From the NCBI GenBank assembly GCA_039918615.1, contig JBDSHG010000040.1, forward strand, positions 1 to 64,000: 64,000 bases of DNA. The letters run 5' to 3'. This document shows positions 44,932 through 53,815 of the stretch, piece after piece (within the stretch, counting starts at the first letter, position 1; each line of letters begins with the position of its first letter). The DNA is from FEN-1250 sp039918615 (GTDB taxonomy: Bacteria > Gemmatimonadota > Gemmatimonadetes > Gemmatimonadales > Gemmatimonadaceae). A model generated the notes under the pieces. The model ran no database searches. It was not told the DNA's origin and saw nothing but the letters and a program-made list of their open reading frames with translations. The translations under genes and the position numbers were made by a program.

Positions 44932-45390
44932 GTGAACGAAGCGCTGGAAGTGGTTGTAACCGAAGAGCTTGACGGATTGGGCTACGATCTGGTGGAATTG
45001 CGCACCGCGGGGAGCCGCGCGCGTCCCACCTTGCAGCTGCGGATCGACCGGCGTGATGGCGCGGCGATCACCGTCAGCGATTGCGCGATCGTTTCGCGCG
45101 CGGTCGAAACACGGCTCGAAGCGGAAAAGAAGGTTGGTCCGGAGTACGTGCTCGAAGTGTCTTCGCCGGGAATCGAGCGGCCGCTGCATCGGGCGGCCGA
45201 CTGGCGTCGGTTCGTGGGTCAGCGGGCGAGCATTCTGAGCCCCGCGCTCCAGGGCCGCGCCGAAGTCGAGATCCTCGGCGTCGAAGGATCGGACGGAGCG
45301 GAGAACGTCGTTGTCCGCACCGCACAGGGAATCGAACAGCGTATCGCGTTGGCCGACGTCAAGGACGCCCGGCTGGCATTCACTTGGTAG
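44932..45390 (+). CDS. rimP: Ribosome maturation factor RimP
   Basis: Helps to assemble the 30S subunit. 152 residues, typical length, with VVTEELDGLGYDLVELRT at the start, the central EVSSPGIERPL signature and an SH3-like C-terminal part. Start is GTG 44932; the frame is open upstream through the T-tract, but earlier starts would lie in the terminator. No Shine-Dalgarno sequence is seen. First gene of rimP-nusA-ylxQ-infB-rbfA-truB-ribF. Confidence 0.94.
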   Translation: MNEALEVVVTEELDGLGYDLVELRTAGSRARPTLQLRIDRRDGAAITVSDCAIVSRAVETRLEAEKKVGPEYVLEVSSPGIERPLHRAADWRRFVGQRASILSPALQGRAEVEILGVEGSDGAENVVVRTAQGIEQRIALADVKDARLAFTW

Positions 45391-45405
45391 CGAAGGGAGT
45401 TTCCG

Positions 45406-46749
45406 ATGGTCAGCTCCGTGGACATGTTGAGCGCGATCAAAGAACTGACGAATACCAAGCAACTCGATCGAACCGAGCTGCATCTGCTGCTGCAGGACGG
45501 CTTTCTCGCGGCCATGGCCAAGCGCTATGGGCCGACGGTGCAGGCGGAAGTCGAGATCGATGAGGGGCGTGGGGCGATCAAGATTACGAGGCTCCGGAGC
45601 GTGGTCGCGGAAGTCGCGGACGCGAGCCGCGAGATCTCGGTCGAGGATGCGCAGATCTATGACGAAGGGTTCGAGGTCGGGGACATGCTCGAGGAGCCCG
45701 TCGACTTCGGCGAGTTCGGGCGCACCGCCATTCAAGCCGCGAAGCAGCGCATTATTCAGCGCGTTCGCGAGCGTGAGCGCACGCGCATTCGCGATGAGTT
45801 CGCGACCCGCGTCGGCGATCTCCTCTCCGGCGAAGTGCAGCAGATCGAGCGCGGCAAGCTCGTCGTCATGCTCAACAAGTTCCGCGAAGCGGAAGCGATC
45901 ATTCCGTACCGCGAGCAGAATCACCGCGAGCACTATCACCAGGGCGAGCCGATCCGCGCGGTGCTCAAGCGCATCGAGGAGACACCCAAGGGTCCGCGGC
46001 TCATTCTCAGTCGCGCCGATGGCCTGTTCGTGAAGGCGCTCTTCAAGCTCGAGGTTCCGGAGATCCAGCAGGGGATCGTGGAGATTCGCGCGTCGGCGCG
46101 CGAAGTCGGCAGCCGCACGAAGATCGCGGTCTTTTCGCGCGACGATTCGATCGATCCGGTGGGCGCGTGCGTCGGCCTCAAGGGCTCGCGCGTGCAGGCC
46201 GTGGTCAACGAGCTCGCTGGCGAGCGCATCGACATCGTGCCCTGGTCCGCGGATCCCGAACGCTTCGCGAAGCTCGCCCTCGCGCCGGCGCGCGTTGCTC
46301 GCGTGTTCAGTGATGGCGTCGCCAAGAGCATTCAGGCGGTCGTGGACGAAGATCAGCTATCACTCGCCATCGGCCGCAATGGACAGAACGTGCGCCTCGC
46401 GAGTGAGCTCACGGGGTGGAAGATCGATCTCTACTCGAGTCGCGAGTGGCTGGAGCGCGGCGGAGAGACGCCGCTGTTCGCGCCGCTTCCCGAAGAAGTC
46501 AGCGTTGCCGCCGACGTTCGCCTCGCGGACATCGGCGCGCTGGGACCGGCCACAGTGGCGGTGCTCGAGGACGCAGGCTATCGCACGCTGAACGACATCA
46601 TCGATCTCGACCGTGACGATTTCCTCCGCCTTCCCGGGATCGCGCCGGAAGAGGCGGATCGCATCATGGCGATGATCGATGAGCTGACGGAAGACAGCAG
46701 TGGAGAAGGGAGCGACGCCGGAGGTTCTGCCGCGTTGCCGCCCGCGTAG
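45406..46749 (+). CDS. nusA: Transcription factor NusA
   Basis: Binds RNA polymerase and modulates pausing, intrinsic termination and antitermination. N-terminal polymerase-binding domain, S1 domain (about 135-200), two KH domains (KIAVFSRDDSIDPVGACVG and LAIGRNGQNVRLASELTG) and a C-terminal helix-hairpin-helix region (LADIGALGPATVAVLEDAGY). Length 447 residues. The terminator in its own operon leader is a natural target for NusA feedback. It overlaps the next gene by one base. Confidence 0.97.
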   Translation: MVSSVDMLSAIKELTNTKQLDRTELHLLLQDGFLAAMAKRYGPTVQAEVEIDEGRGAIKITRLRSVVAEVADASREISVEDAQIYDEGFEVGDMLEEPVDFGEFGRTAIQAAKQRIIQRVRERERTRIRDEFATRVGDLLSGEVQQIERGKLVVMLNKFREAEAIIPYREQNHREHYHQGEPIRAVLKRIEETPKGPRLILSRADGLFVKALFKLEVPEIQQGIVEIRASAREVGSRTKIAVFSRDDSIDPVGACVGLKGSRVQAVVNELAGERIDIVPWSADPERFAKLALAPARVARVFSDGVAKSIQAVVDEDQLSLAIGRNGQNVRLASELTGWKIDLYSSREWLERGGETPLFAPLPEEVSVAADVRLADIGALGPATVAVLEDAGYRTLNDIIDLDRDDFLRLPGIAPEEADRIMAMIDELTEDSSGEGSDAGGSAALPPA

Positions 46750-47066
46750 TGGACGACGTGACCGCGGCTCGGATCCTCGGGCTCGTCGGGCTCGGCGTGC
46801 GAAGTCGCAGGGTCGTCGTTGGGGTCGAGATGGTGCGTGCGGCGGCAAAGAAGGGAACGCTCGTGCTCGCGGTGGTGGCGCCGGATGCATCGCGCCACAG
46901 TCGTGAAAAAGTGCTGCCGCTCCTGGCAGCCAGGGGCGTGCAGGTGATCGAAGGCCCCTCGGCCGCAGCGCTGGGGGCGGCCGCAGGTCGAGAGACCACG
47001 GCGGCGGTAGGAGTGATCGATCGCGATCTCGCGAAAGGAATTTCGGGAATCGCGACAGGTGGGTGA
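46749..47066 (+). CDS. L7Ae/L30e-family protein (YlxQ-like)
   Basis: 105 residues with the fold of ribosomal proteins L7Ae/L30e (RILGLVGLGVRSRRVVVGVE, then LVLAVVAPDAS). Known members bind K-turn RNA. Position between nusA and infB is the standard place of ylxQ. The usual ylxR (DUF448) gene that normally precedes it is absent. Start is GTG 46749, sharing a base with the nusA stop (TAGTG). Confidence 0.82.
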   Translation: MDDVTAARILGLVGLGVRSRRVVVGVEMVRAAAKKGTLVLAVVAPDASRHSREKVLPLLAARGVQVIEGPSAAALGAAAGRETTAAVGVIDRDLAKGISGIATGG

Positions 47067-47093
47067 GATGAGCAGGCTCCAGAGGAGGAGTGT

Positions 47094-49808
47094 TTGATCA
47101 AGCTTCGAGTGAATGAGTTGGCAGGGGAGTTCGGCATTACCAGCGAGGAGCTCATGACGATGCTCCGCTCGATGGACGTGCCGGTACGCAGTCATCTCAG
47201 CCAGCTGAGTGACGAACAGATCGCGCGCCTCCGAGCACGGTGGGAGCGCGAGAAACGCGCGCGTCAGGAGAAGCCGGCAGCGGCGCCTGCACGTCGTCGT
47301 CGCGGAACGGCCGCAGCAGCGGCGCCGGTCGTCGCCGCGCCCACACCCGAAGTGGCGACCGAAGCCGCGGCCGCCCCCGCGCGGCGCCGTCGCAAGGCCT
47401 CGGACATCGCGGCGGCTGCGGAAGTCACCGCCGCACATGAAGCCGAGGTCGCCGCCACCGCCTCGACGCAGGCCAACATCGAGCCGGCCGTCTCGCGCCT
47501 CGAAGAGGAGCTGCTCGTCGCGGATCCCGTGCCGGACGCGCCCGCGCGTCAGCCGATCGAAGAGTCGCGCATCACCGCCTACTCCTCTCCGCCGACGCCC
47601 GCACGTCCATCCGCGCCGCGTCCGCCCGAGGCGAACAGCTACAGCCGCTCCGGCGACTCGACCACCGCAGGCCCGACGCAGACGCCACGTCCCGCCGCTG
47701 GCGGCGACTGGCAGCGCCCGCGTCCCGTCGTTCCCGGACCGCCGCGTCCGAAGCCCGCGTCCGCGGGCGGCTATCCGCCGCGACCGATCGCCTCGGCGGC
47801 GCCGGGCGGCGCCGGAACATCCGGCTCCGGTCTCGCACCGCGTCGTGATGACAAGCGCGGTGGGGCAGGCAAGCGTAAGAAGGGGAAGCGCGGGTCGGTC
47901 GATCAGGAAGCAGTGACGGCGAACATCTCGAAGACGATGACCGCCATGCGCGGCGCGCCCGCGCGTCGCGGCTCGCGTCGCTCCGATGAGCCGTCGTACC
48001 GCGAGGAAGTGGAAGCGCAGCGCGCGGCCGAGGTCGAGTGCGAGAAGACCATCGTCCGCGTGAACGAGTTCATCACGGTGAGCGAGCTCGGGGCGATCCT
48101 CAAGGTCCCGCCCACGCAGATCGTGACGTTCACGCTGAAGAACCTCGGGCTGATGGTCACGATCAATCAGCGCCTCGACTTCGACCAGATCGAGCTGATC
48201 GCGTCGGAGTTCGGTTTCCAGGCCGTGCGCGAAGCCGACTACGCCGTCGCCGACTCGGCGGATGAAATCGCCGACGAGCGCGCCGATCTCGTGCCGCGTC
48301 CGCCGGTCGTCACGATCATGGGTCACGTCGACCATGGCAAGACGTCGCTCCTCGATTACATCCGCAAGGCGAACGTCGTCGCGGGCGAGGCCGGTGGCAT
48401 CACGCAGCACATCGGCGCGTATCACGTCACGCTCGCGAGCGGGAAGACGATCACCTTCCTCGACACGCCTGGCCACGAGGCGTTCACCGCCATGCGTGCG
48501 CGCGGCGCGCAGGTGACGGACATCGTCGTGCTCGTCGTCGCCGCGGATGATCAGGTCATGCCGCAGACGATCGAGGCGATCTCGCACGCCAAGAACGCGG
48601 GCGTGCCGATGGTCATCGCGATCAACAAGATCGATCTGCCGTCGGCGAACGTGCCGAAGGTGAAGCAGGAGCTCCTGCAGCACGGCGTCGTGCTCGAGGA
48701 GTTCGGCGGCACGACGCTCGACACGCCGATCTCCGCGAAGAAGGGCACCGGCGTTTCCGAGCTGCTCGAGCAGATTCTGCTGCAGGCCGAGATCCTCGAC
48801 CTGCGCGCGAATCCGAATCGTCGTGCGAGCGGCGTCGTCGTCGAGGCCCAGCTCGATCCGGGGAAGGGCCCGGTCGCGACGGTGCTCATCGAGAACGGCA
48901 CGATTCACGTGGGCGAGGACTTCATCTGCGGGATGTTCTCGGGCCGCGTACGAAATCTGTTCGACGAGCGCGGCAAGCCCGTGAAGAGCGCCGGACCGGC
49001 GATTCCGGTGCAGGTGCTCGGCATGGACGGAGTGCCGATGGCGGGCGATCAGCTCCGCGTCGTCGAGGATGCCACGTCGTCGCGCGAGATCGCGCAGCGG
49101 CGCCAGCGTCTCGATCGCGAGGCGAAGTCGCGCCGTACGTCGCGCGCTGCCGTGTCGCTCGAAGACTTCATGTCACAGGCGGCCGCGGGGCTCGTGCAGT
49201 CGCTGCGCCTCGTCATCAAGGCGGATCAAGGCGGACCGGCGGAAGCACTCGCCGACTCGCTCGGACAGCTCTCCACGAGTGAAGTCCGCGTCGAGATCAT
49301 CCACCGCGGCGTCGGTGCGATCACGGAAAGCGACATTCAGCTCGCCAAGGCGTCGGGCGCGATCATCATCGGCTTTCACGTGCGACCGGACAACAACGCG
49401 CGCGCGGCCGCCGAGCGGGATGGCGTCGAGATCAAGCTCTACCGGATCATCTACGAGGCAGTCGCGGAAGTTCGCGCCGCACTCGAAGGGCTGCTCCGTC
49501 CGGATGAGAAGGAAGTCGTCCTCGGCGAGGCGGAGGTTCGCGAGCTGTTCAAGGTGCCGCGCATTGGCGTCATCGCCGGATGCAACGTGCGCAGCGGCGT
49601 GATCAACCGCGCCGGCAAGGTTCGTGTCATACGCGATGGGGTCGAGGTGTATGGGGGGACGATCGGATCGTTGCGTCGCTTCAAGGATGACGTGAAGGAG
49701 GTCCGCGAAGGCTTCGAGTGCGGTATCGGCATCGAGAACTTCAACGACCTCAAGGTCGGCGATGTGATCGAGTGCTATCGCACCGACCAGATCGCACGCA
49801 CCCTCTAG
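47094..49808 (+). CDS. infB: Translation initiation factor IF-2
   Basis: GTPase that brings fMet-tRNA to the 30S subunit and drives subunit joining. IF2-N domain at 1-55 (IKLRVNELAGEFGITSEELM), then about 250 residues of Ala/Pro/Arg-rich linker, a second IF2-N-like part, and the G domain from about residue 400: GHVDHGKTS (G1), DTPGHEAF (G3), NKID (G4). Domains II-IV follow to residue 904. Start is TTG 47094 with a strong AGGAGG five bases upstream. Confidence 0.97.
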   Translation: MIKLRVNELAGEFGITSEELMTMLRSMDVPVRSHLSQLSDEQIARLRARWEREKRARQEKPAAAPARRRRGTAAAAAPVVAAPTPEVATEAAAAPARRRRKASDIAAAAEVTAAHEAEVAATASTQANIEPAVSRLEEELLVADPVPDAPARQPIEESRITAYSSPPTPARPSAPRPPEANSYSRSGDSTTAGPTQTPRPAAGGDWQRPRPVVPGPPRPKPASAGGYPPRPIASAAPGGAGTSGSGLAPRRDDKRGGAGKRKKGKRGSVDQEAVTANISKTMTAMRGAPARRGSRRSDEPSYREEVEAQRAAEVECEKTIVRVNEFITVSELGAILKVPPTQIVTFTLKNLGLMVTINQRLDFDQIELIASEFGFQAVREADYAVADSADEIADERADLVPRPPVVTIMGHVDHGKTSLLDYIRKANVVAGEAGGITQHIGAYHVTLASGKTITFLDTPGHEAFTAMRARGAQVTDIVVLVVAADDQVMPQTIEAISHAKNAGVPMVIAINKIDLPSANVPKVKQELLQHGVVLEEFGGTTLDTPISAKKGTGVSELLEQILLQAEILDLRANPNRRASGVVVEAQLDPGKGPVATVLIENGTIHVGEDFICGMFSGRVRNLFDERGKPVKSAGPAIPVQVLGMDGVPMAGDQLRVVEDATSSREIAQRRQRLDREAKSRRTSRAAVSLEDFMSQAAAGLVQSLRLVIKADQGGPAEALADSLGQLSTSEVRVEIIHRGVGAITESDIQLAKASGAIIIGFHVRPDNNARAAAERDGVEIKLYRIIYEAVAEVRAALEGLLRPDEKEVVLGEAEVRELFKVPRIGVIAGCNVRSGVINRAGKVRVIRDGVEVYGGTIGSLRRFKDDVKEVREGFECGIGIENFNDLKVGDVIECYRTDQIARTL

Positions 49809-49826
49809 AGCGTAGCCGGAACGATA

Positions 49827-49852
49827 CGCACGGGTGATCAGCGGCCCGTGCG
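49827..49852 (+). other. Intergenic hairpin between infB and rbfA
   Basis: Eight-base perfect stem (49827-49834 with 49845-49852) and a ten-base loop, with no T-tract. Not an intrinsic terminator; it could be an RNA stability or processing element. Confidence 0.5.
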
Positions 49853-49879
49853 CGTCGCCGGATTCTCGCCGAGGTTCAG

Positions 49880-50317
49880 ATGGCTCACGATAACAGACGT
49901 TCGGAGCGCGTGGCGGAAGCCATACGCATCGAGGTAGCGACCTTTCTCACCGAAGGCGCGAAGGACCCGCGCATCGTCGGCTTCGTCACCGTCACCGGTG
50001 TCGAGGTGACGCACGATCTCAGGCACGCGAAGGTCTTCGTGAGCGTGATGGGAACGGAGAAGGAGCAGCGCACGACGCTCGAGGGACTCGCGAGCCTCGC
50101 CGGCCATTTGCGCTCGCGGCTCTCGAAGTCGCTCGCGCTGCGCTTCGCGCCGGAGATCGAGTTCCGCAACGATCCGAGCGTCGAGCGCGCCGCGCGCATC
50201 GAGACTCTCCTGGCGCAGGTGAAGAGCGAGAAGCTCGAGCTCGACGCCGAGGCGCAGGAAGACGCGGAAGAGGCTTGGACCGATGAAAACTCGACCGAGG
50301 AGGGCTCGACCGATTGA
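49880..50317 (+). CDS. rbfA: Ribosome-binding factor A
   Basis: 30S assembly factor with a KH-like fold. 145 residues: RRSERVAEAIRIEVATFL, then DPRIVGFVTVTGVEVTHDLRHA and the central VFVSVMG. The C-terminal 30 residues are acidic and probably disordered. It overlaps truB by 35 bases. Confidence 0.95.
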   Translation: MAHDNRRSERVAEAIRIEVATFLTEGAKDPRIVGFVTVTGVEVTHDLRHAKVFVSVMGTEKEQRTTLEGLASLAGHLRSRLSKSLALRFAPEIEFRNDPSVERAARIETLLAQVKSEKLELDAEAQEDAEEAWTDENSTEEGSTD

Positions 50318-51167
50318 CGCGCTCCTCCTCGTGGACAAGCCCGCAGGCATCACCTCCCACGACGTCGTGAGCGTCGCTCGCCGCGCGCTCGGCGAGAAAC
50401 GCATCGGTCACGCGGGCACGCTCGATCCATTCGCTACCGGCTTGCTCGTGCTGCTGACCGGTCGCGCCACGCGTGTGCTCCCGTACATCGATGGCGAGCC
50501 GAAGGAGTACGAGGCGACGATCCGATGGGGCGCGGAAACCGATACCGACGACGCGACGGGTACCGTGACGCGCGAGAGCGGCACGCGCGCCCCCACGCGC
50601 GAGGTGCTCGACGCCGCCATCGCGACGCTCACGGGGCGCATTGAGCAGTTGCCGCCAAGCTATTCCGCGAAGCAGGTCGGCGGCCGCCGCGCGCACGCGG
50701 CCGCGCGAAGCGGCGCGCCACTCGTGCTGGCGCCCGTGCCGGTCGACGTGCACAGCTGGCGCGTGCGCTCCCACGGCGACGCGGAGAGCGAGGTCACGAT
50801 CGTCTGCGGGGCCGGCACTTACATCCGCGCCCTCGCCCGCGACCTCGGCCGCGCGACCAATGGCGCCGCGCACCTCTCGGCGCTGCGTCGTACTCGCAGC
50901 GGACCATTCCGCGTGGCGGATGCGTCGTCGTTCGAGGAGCTGCGCGACAAACGCGCGACGATTCGCTCGCCGCGCGAGGCGATCCCTTCGATTGCCGAGC
51001 AGCGCGTCGGCGCGGATGATGCGGCGCGACTCGCGCGAGGGCAGCGCGTTGCCGCGAGCATCGCTGGCGCGCGCGCGTCGCTCATCGACGACGGCGGTGT
51101 GCTGCTCGCGATCGCGGAGCGCAGCGGCGACGAGTGGCAGCCGCGCGTAGTGCTCGCCAATGAGTAA
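50283..51167 (+). CDS. truB: tRNA pseudouridine-55 synthase
   Basis: Makes pseudouridine 55 in the T-loop of tRNAs. Catalytic Asp48 in GHAGTLDPFATGLLV, preceded by LLVDKPAGITSHDVV; later YSAKQVGGRRAH and the AGTYIRALARDLG motif. Length 294 residues. ATG 50283 lies inside the rbfA end, and the end overlaps ribF by eight bases. Confidence 0.96.
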   Translation: MKTRPRRARPIDALLLVDKPAGITSHDVVSVARRALGEKRIGHAGTLDPFATGLLVLLTGRATRVLPYIDGEPKEYEATIRWGAETDTDDATGTVTRESGTRAPTREVLDAAIATLTGRIEQLPPSYSAKQVGGRRAHAAARSGAPLVLAPVPVDVHSWRVRSHGDAESEVTIVCGAGTYIRALARDLGRATNGAAHLSALRRTRSGPFRVADASSFEELRDKRATIRSPREAIPSIAEQRVGADDAARLARGQRVAASIAGARASLIDDGGVLLAIAERSGDEWQPRVVLANE

Positions 51168-52128
51168 GAAGTTCCGCAGCTGGGATGACTCCGGGCTGCC
51201 CCCGACCGCGCTCGGCACTGTGCTCACCGTCGGCACCTTCGATGGCGTGCATCGCGGCCATCAGCGCGTCCTCGAATGCATCGCGACTCGTGGCGAAGAA
51301 CAGGGGCTGAGCAGCGTGCTCGTCACCTTCGATCCGCATCCGCTCGAGATCGTGCGCAAGGAGGCGGCGCCCGCGCTGCTCACTCTCGCCGACGAGAAGC
51401 TCGAGGTGATCGCCGAGAGCGGGATCAATTACGTGGCGATCGTCCCATTCACGAAGACACTGCAGCGCTACGACGCGGCCGCCTTCGTCGACCAGATCCT
51501 TCGCCAGCGATTCCACGTGAAGCATCTCGTGATCGGCCACGACCACGGATTCGGCCGCGGTCGCGCCGGCGACGTCGAGGTGCTGCGCCGCCTCGGCGAG
51601 ACGCGCGGCTTCAGCGTCGAGGTCGTACCGGCGGTCCAGGGCGCGGACGGCGTCGCCATCTCATCGACGACGATCCGCCAGGCGATTGCGGCGGGGGAGC
51701 TCGAGCGCGCGGCACGCTTGCTCGGTCGCGCATACTCGGTCGCCGGCCGGGTACAGGGCGGGGATCGCCGCGGGAAGCTCCTGGGCTTTCCCACCATCAA
51801 CCTCGGCGCCCCCTCGCCGCGAAAGCTGCTGCCGCCGCCGGGGGTCTACGCGGTGCGCGCACAGACTCATCTCGGGCCCTTCGGCGGAATGATGAATCTC
51901 GGTCCGCGCCCGACGTTCGGCGACGAAACAGTCGCGATCGAGGTTCATCTGTTCGACGCCGAGGGCGATTTTTACGAGCGGGCGGTGCGGATCGACATTC
52001 TTTCCCGACTGCGTGACACTCGCAGGTTCGACGGTGCGGAGACACTCGTCGCGCAGCTCCGCGAGGACGAGGCGCAGGCGCGCCGCGCGTTGACTCAACC
52101 GTTGTCCAGCCATAACGTTAAGAGCTGA
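51160..52128 (+). CDS. ribF: Bifunctional riboflavin kinase / FAD synthetase
   Basis: Converts riboflavin to FMN and FMN to FAD. N-terminal adenylyltransferase domain with GTFDGVHRGHQ and the ISSTTIRQAI segment; C-terminal flavokinase domain with RGKLLGFPTINL. Length 322 residues. Last gene of the rimP operon; the promoter for secD lies in its last 40 bases. Confidence 0.96.
   Translation: MSKKFRSWDDSGLPPTALGTVLTVGTFDGVHRGHQRVLECIATRGEEQGLSSVLVTFDPHPLEIVRKEAAPALLTLADEKLEVIAESGINYVAIVPFTKTLQRYDAAAFVDQILRQRFHVKHLVIGHDHGFGRGRAGDVEVLRRLGETRGFSVEVVPAVQGADGVAISSTTIRQAIAAGELERAARLLGRAYSVAGRVQGGDRRGKLLGFPTINLGAPSPRKLLPPPGVYAVRAQTHLGPFGGMMNLGPRPTFGDETVAIEVHLFDAEGDFYERAVRIDILSRLRDTRRFDGAETLVAQLREDEAQARRALTQPLSSHNVKS
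52090..52118 (+). promoter_or_regulatory. Promoter for secD-secF
   Basis: TTGACT (52090-52095), a 17-base spacer, and TAACGT (52113-52118), inside the 3' end of ribF. Expected start near 52125, giving a 35-base AT-rich leader without a Shine-Dalgarno sequence. Confidence 0.6.
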
Positions 52129-52159
52129 GGAATATCCTTATTTTCGCCTTAACTGCCGC

Positions 52160-53815
52160 ATGAATAACAATATTCGTAATCGTCTCCTCATCATCCTTGT
52201 GCTCGTCGCGGCGTCCATCTTCGTTTTGTGGCCGCGCACCGTCACCATTCGGGAGCGCGACGCAAAGACCGGGCAATTCCAGGAGCGGACGGAGAAGACC
52301 GTCCCGCTCAAGAGGGGACTCGATCTGCAGGGCGGGATGTATCTCGCGCTCGAGGTCGATGACTCGAAAGGCGTCGTCGCGAACAAGAAGGAGGCGATCG
52401 ATCGCGCGCTCAAGGTCGTGCGCAATCGCATCGATGAGTTCGGCGTGTCGGAGCCCGTCGTTCAGAAGGTCGGCGACGACCGCATCGTGGTCGAGCTTCC
52501 GGGAATCGACGATCGCGCGCGCGCAGAGGCGCTCGTACAAAGCTCCGCGTTTTTGCAGTTTCAGATTACCGACAAGACGCAGGCCCTCGACAAGGCGCTC
52601 GCGAGACTCGATGGCGTTGTGAAGCAGAGTGGCGGCGCCGTGCTCGCTTCGGCAGGCGACACCGCGAAAAAGGGTGCATCCCCGCTCAACCTCTTTTCGG
52701 CCGCGGACAGCGGAAAGGCGAAAAAGGACAGCGCGGGAAACGACACGACTACGGTGACGGCGACGGGCGGACCGTTCTCGAAGCTCGTCTCGCCGGGACA
52801 GATGCCGGGTGAGTATCTCGTCGCGAAGAACGACGTGCAGACGCTGCAGAGCTATCTCGACCGCAAGGAAGTGCAGGCGGCGCTGCCGCCGGGGAAGGCG
52901 CTTCACTGGGGAAGCGAAGATGTGAGCGCCGGGAACACCTCGTACGCGACGCTCTATCTCGTCGATGCCCGGCCCATCATCACGGGCGAGTTTCTCACCG
53001 ACGCGAAGCCGGGCAACGATCCCACCGAAGGACAGTTCGTGTCCTTCACGCTGAACAACGAAGGCGGCCGCCGCTTCCGCGCCGAGACGGGAAAGCATAT
53101 CGGGGACTACATGGCGATCGTGCTCGACGATCGCGTCATGGGACGTCCGCCGGTCATCCAGAGCGCCATCGGGACTCGCGGACAGATCACCATGCGCGGC
53201 GCCGAGCTGCAGAAGACGCAGGACCTCGCGCTCGTGCTCCGCGCAGGTGCGCTTCCGGTTCCGCTCAAGATCGTGGAGTCGAGCACGATCGGCTCCTCGC
53301 TCGGCGTCGATTCCATTCGCGATGGCATCCACGCGGGCATCGCCGGCGTCACGCTCGTCGTGCTGATCATGCTGCTCTACTATCGCTTCTCGGGGTTGCT
53401 CGCGGTTGGCGCCCTCCTGCTCTATCTGCTCTTTACGCTGGCGCTGCTGGCAGGGCTGCAGGCGACCGTCACACTCCCGGGGCTCGCCGGACTCGTGCTC
53501 TCCATCGGTATCGCGCTCGATGCGAACGTACTGATCTTCGAGCGAATACGAGAGGAGATGGTGCACGGGAAAACCGTGCGCGCCTCCATCGATGAGGGCT
53601 TCAAGCACGCCATGAGCGCGATCATCGATTCGAACGTCTCCACCGCACTCACCGCGCTCGTGCTCTTCGAGGTCGGCACGGGACCGGTGAAGGGCTTTGC
53701 GGTCACGCTGTTGGCGGGTATCGCGGCCTCGATGGTGAGCTCGATCTTCGTCGTTCGCACCTTCTTCCTCCTGTGGCTGAACCGCACGCGCGGCGCCCAG
53801 ACGCTGAGCATCTGA
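52160..53815 (+). CDS. secD: Protein translocase subunit SecD
   Basis: Membrane partner of SecYEG that uses the proton gradient to complete export. 551 residues: first membrane segment at about 7-25, the DLQGGMYLALEVDDS motif, a large periplasmic P1 region with a low-complexity Ala/Lys/Asp insert (about 155-200), and five C-terminal membrane segments with ALDANVLIFERIREE. ATG 52160; the stop overlaps the secF ATG (TGATG). Confidence 0.96.
   Translation: MNNNIRNRLLIILVLVAASIFVLWPRTVTIRERDAKTGQFQERTEKTVPLKRGLDLQGGMYLALEVDDSKGVVANKKEAIDRALKVVRNRIDEFGVSEPVVQKVGDDRIVVELPGIDDRARAEALVQSSAFLQFQITDKTQALDKALARLDGVVKQSGGAVLASAGDTAKKGASPLNLFSAADSGKAKKDSAGNDTTTVTATGGPFSKLVSPGQMPGEYLVAKNDVQTLQSYLDRKEVQAALPPGKALHWGSEDVSAGNTSYATLYLVDARPIITGEFLTDAKPGNDPTEGQFVSFTLNNEGGRRFRAETGKHIGDYMAIVLDDRVMGRPPVIQSAIGTRGQITMRGAELQKTQDLALVLRAGALPVPLKIVESSTIGSSLGVDSIRDGIHAGIAGVTLVVLIMLLYYRFSGLLAVGALLLYLLFTLALLAGLQATVTLPGLAGLVLSIGIALDANVLIFERIREEMVHGKTVRASIDEGFKHAMSAIIDSNVSTALTALVLFEVGTGPVKGFAVTLLAGIAASMVSSIFVVRTFFLLWLNRTRGAQTLSI

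Noticed and set aside
43681..45939. Open frame of about 750 codons on the minus strand across murA, pgeF, rimP and nusA
   Set aside because: High GC makes antisense frames stay open; the plus strand encodes four well-known proteins here.
46578..48908. Open frame of about 776 codons antisense to infB
   Set aside because: Arg/Asp/Leu-rich shadow of infB with no recognisable domain.
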